The notes beneath the pieces are model-generated. The model saw only the letters and a list, made by a program, of their open reading frames with translations, was not told where the DNA came from and ran no database searches. A stretch of 6,911 nt of DNA from Phycisphaerales bacterium UBA3190 (GTDB lineage: Bacteria > Planctomycetota > Phycisphaerae > Phycisphaerales > UBA1924): contig DEXG01000017.1 in the NCBI GenBank assembly GCA_002364005.1, positions 263,683 through 270,593 of the forward strand. Reading direction: 5' to 3'. The translations under genes were made by a program, and so were the position numbers. Each line of letters starts with the position of its first letter. Positions within the stretch are counted from its first letter, which is position 1. Shown here one piece after another: positions 6,858-6,911 of the stretch.

Positions 6858-6886
6858 ATTTCAAACAAATAAGTGCAGCGAGGCAA
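6858..6886 (-). promoter_or_regulatory. Candidate sigma-70-like promoter of nrdJ
   Basis: On the minus strand TTGCCT (6881-6886, 4 of 6 to TTGACA) and TGAAAT (6858-6863, 4 of 6 to TATAAT) are separated by 17 bp. The stretch between is AT-richer than its surroundings. Transcription would start roughly 20 nt before the ATG, leaving a short leader that still holds the ribosome binding site. The matches are weak and planctomycete promoters are poorly defined. No cobalamin riboswitch fits in the 74 bp available; one further upstream would be outside the window. Confidence 0.3.
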
Positions 6887-6911
6887 TAGGCAATGGGCAA
6901 TAGGCAATGGG
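6883..6911. repeat. Tandem GCAATRG heptad repeat upstream of nrdJ
   Basis: Four perfect-length heptads follow each other: GCAATAG (6883-6889), GCAATGG (6890-6896), GCAATAG (6897-6903) and GCAATGG (6904-6910). This equals two copies of a 14-bp unit, with the next unit starting at the window edge, so the array is probably longer. On the minus strand it reads as TATTGCC/CATTGCC units. The phase-preserving seven-base period resembles the short tandem heptamers known from intergenic regions of cyanobacteria and other phyla. Confidence 0.8.

Noticed and set aside
6838..6900. 21-residue N-terminal extension of nrdJ to the start at 6900
   Set aside because: The extension begins inside the heptad repeats and contains the candidate promoter and ribosome site. 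Family proteins start at the MKI sequence.
6838..6911. Cobalamin riboswitch upstream of the B12-dependent reductase
   Set aside because: Only 74 bp are available and they contain no B12-box-like sequence. A riboswitch further upstream cannot be judged.

Overview
The window is ordinary bacterial chromosome, GC-rich (roughly 60 %), with all four recognisable genes on the minus strand. The organism is most likely a planctomycete, perhaps of the Phycisphaerae. That is an inference from gene style (a long zinc-ribbon B12-dependent ribonucleotide reductase, an LDH-type malate dehydrogenase with a small insertion, weak or variable Shine-Dalgarno signals, heptad repeats between genes); no rRNA or other marker fixes it.

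Layout in the direction of transcription (high to low coordinates). (1) 6838-6911: upstream region of the reductase gene, with four tandem GCAATRG heptads running off the window edge, a candidate promoter and a ribosome binding site. (2) 3265-6837: nrdJ, a complete adenosylcobalamin-dependent class II ribonucleotide reductase of 1190 aa. (3) 2855-3264: about 410 bp without a convincing gene but with several stable inverted repeats, some with G-U pairs that favour the minus-strand transcript, ending in a strong intrinsic terminator (2855-2890). This is either an unusually long structured nrdJ 3' UTR or an unrecognised small RNA, and it is the most interesting unexplained part of the window. (4) 1949-2782: a CPBP-family intramembrane protease with all its metal/catalytic motifs. 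(5) 1144-1974: a 276-aa protein I do not recognise, whose start overlaps the protease gene by 26 bp, so the two are probably co-transcribed. (6) 1020-1143: a short intergenic region with a perfect 7-bp hairpin. (7) 54-1019: NAD-dependent malate dehydrogenase, followed by a clear intrinsic terminator at 1-26.

nrdJ (dNTP supply) and mdh (central carbon metabolism) are housekeeping genes with no obvious functional link. The protease/unknown pair may be one functional unit. I saw no mobile element, CRISPR array, tRNA or rRNA, and no defence or secondary-metabolism system. The long open frames on the plus strand are shadows of the real genes.
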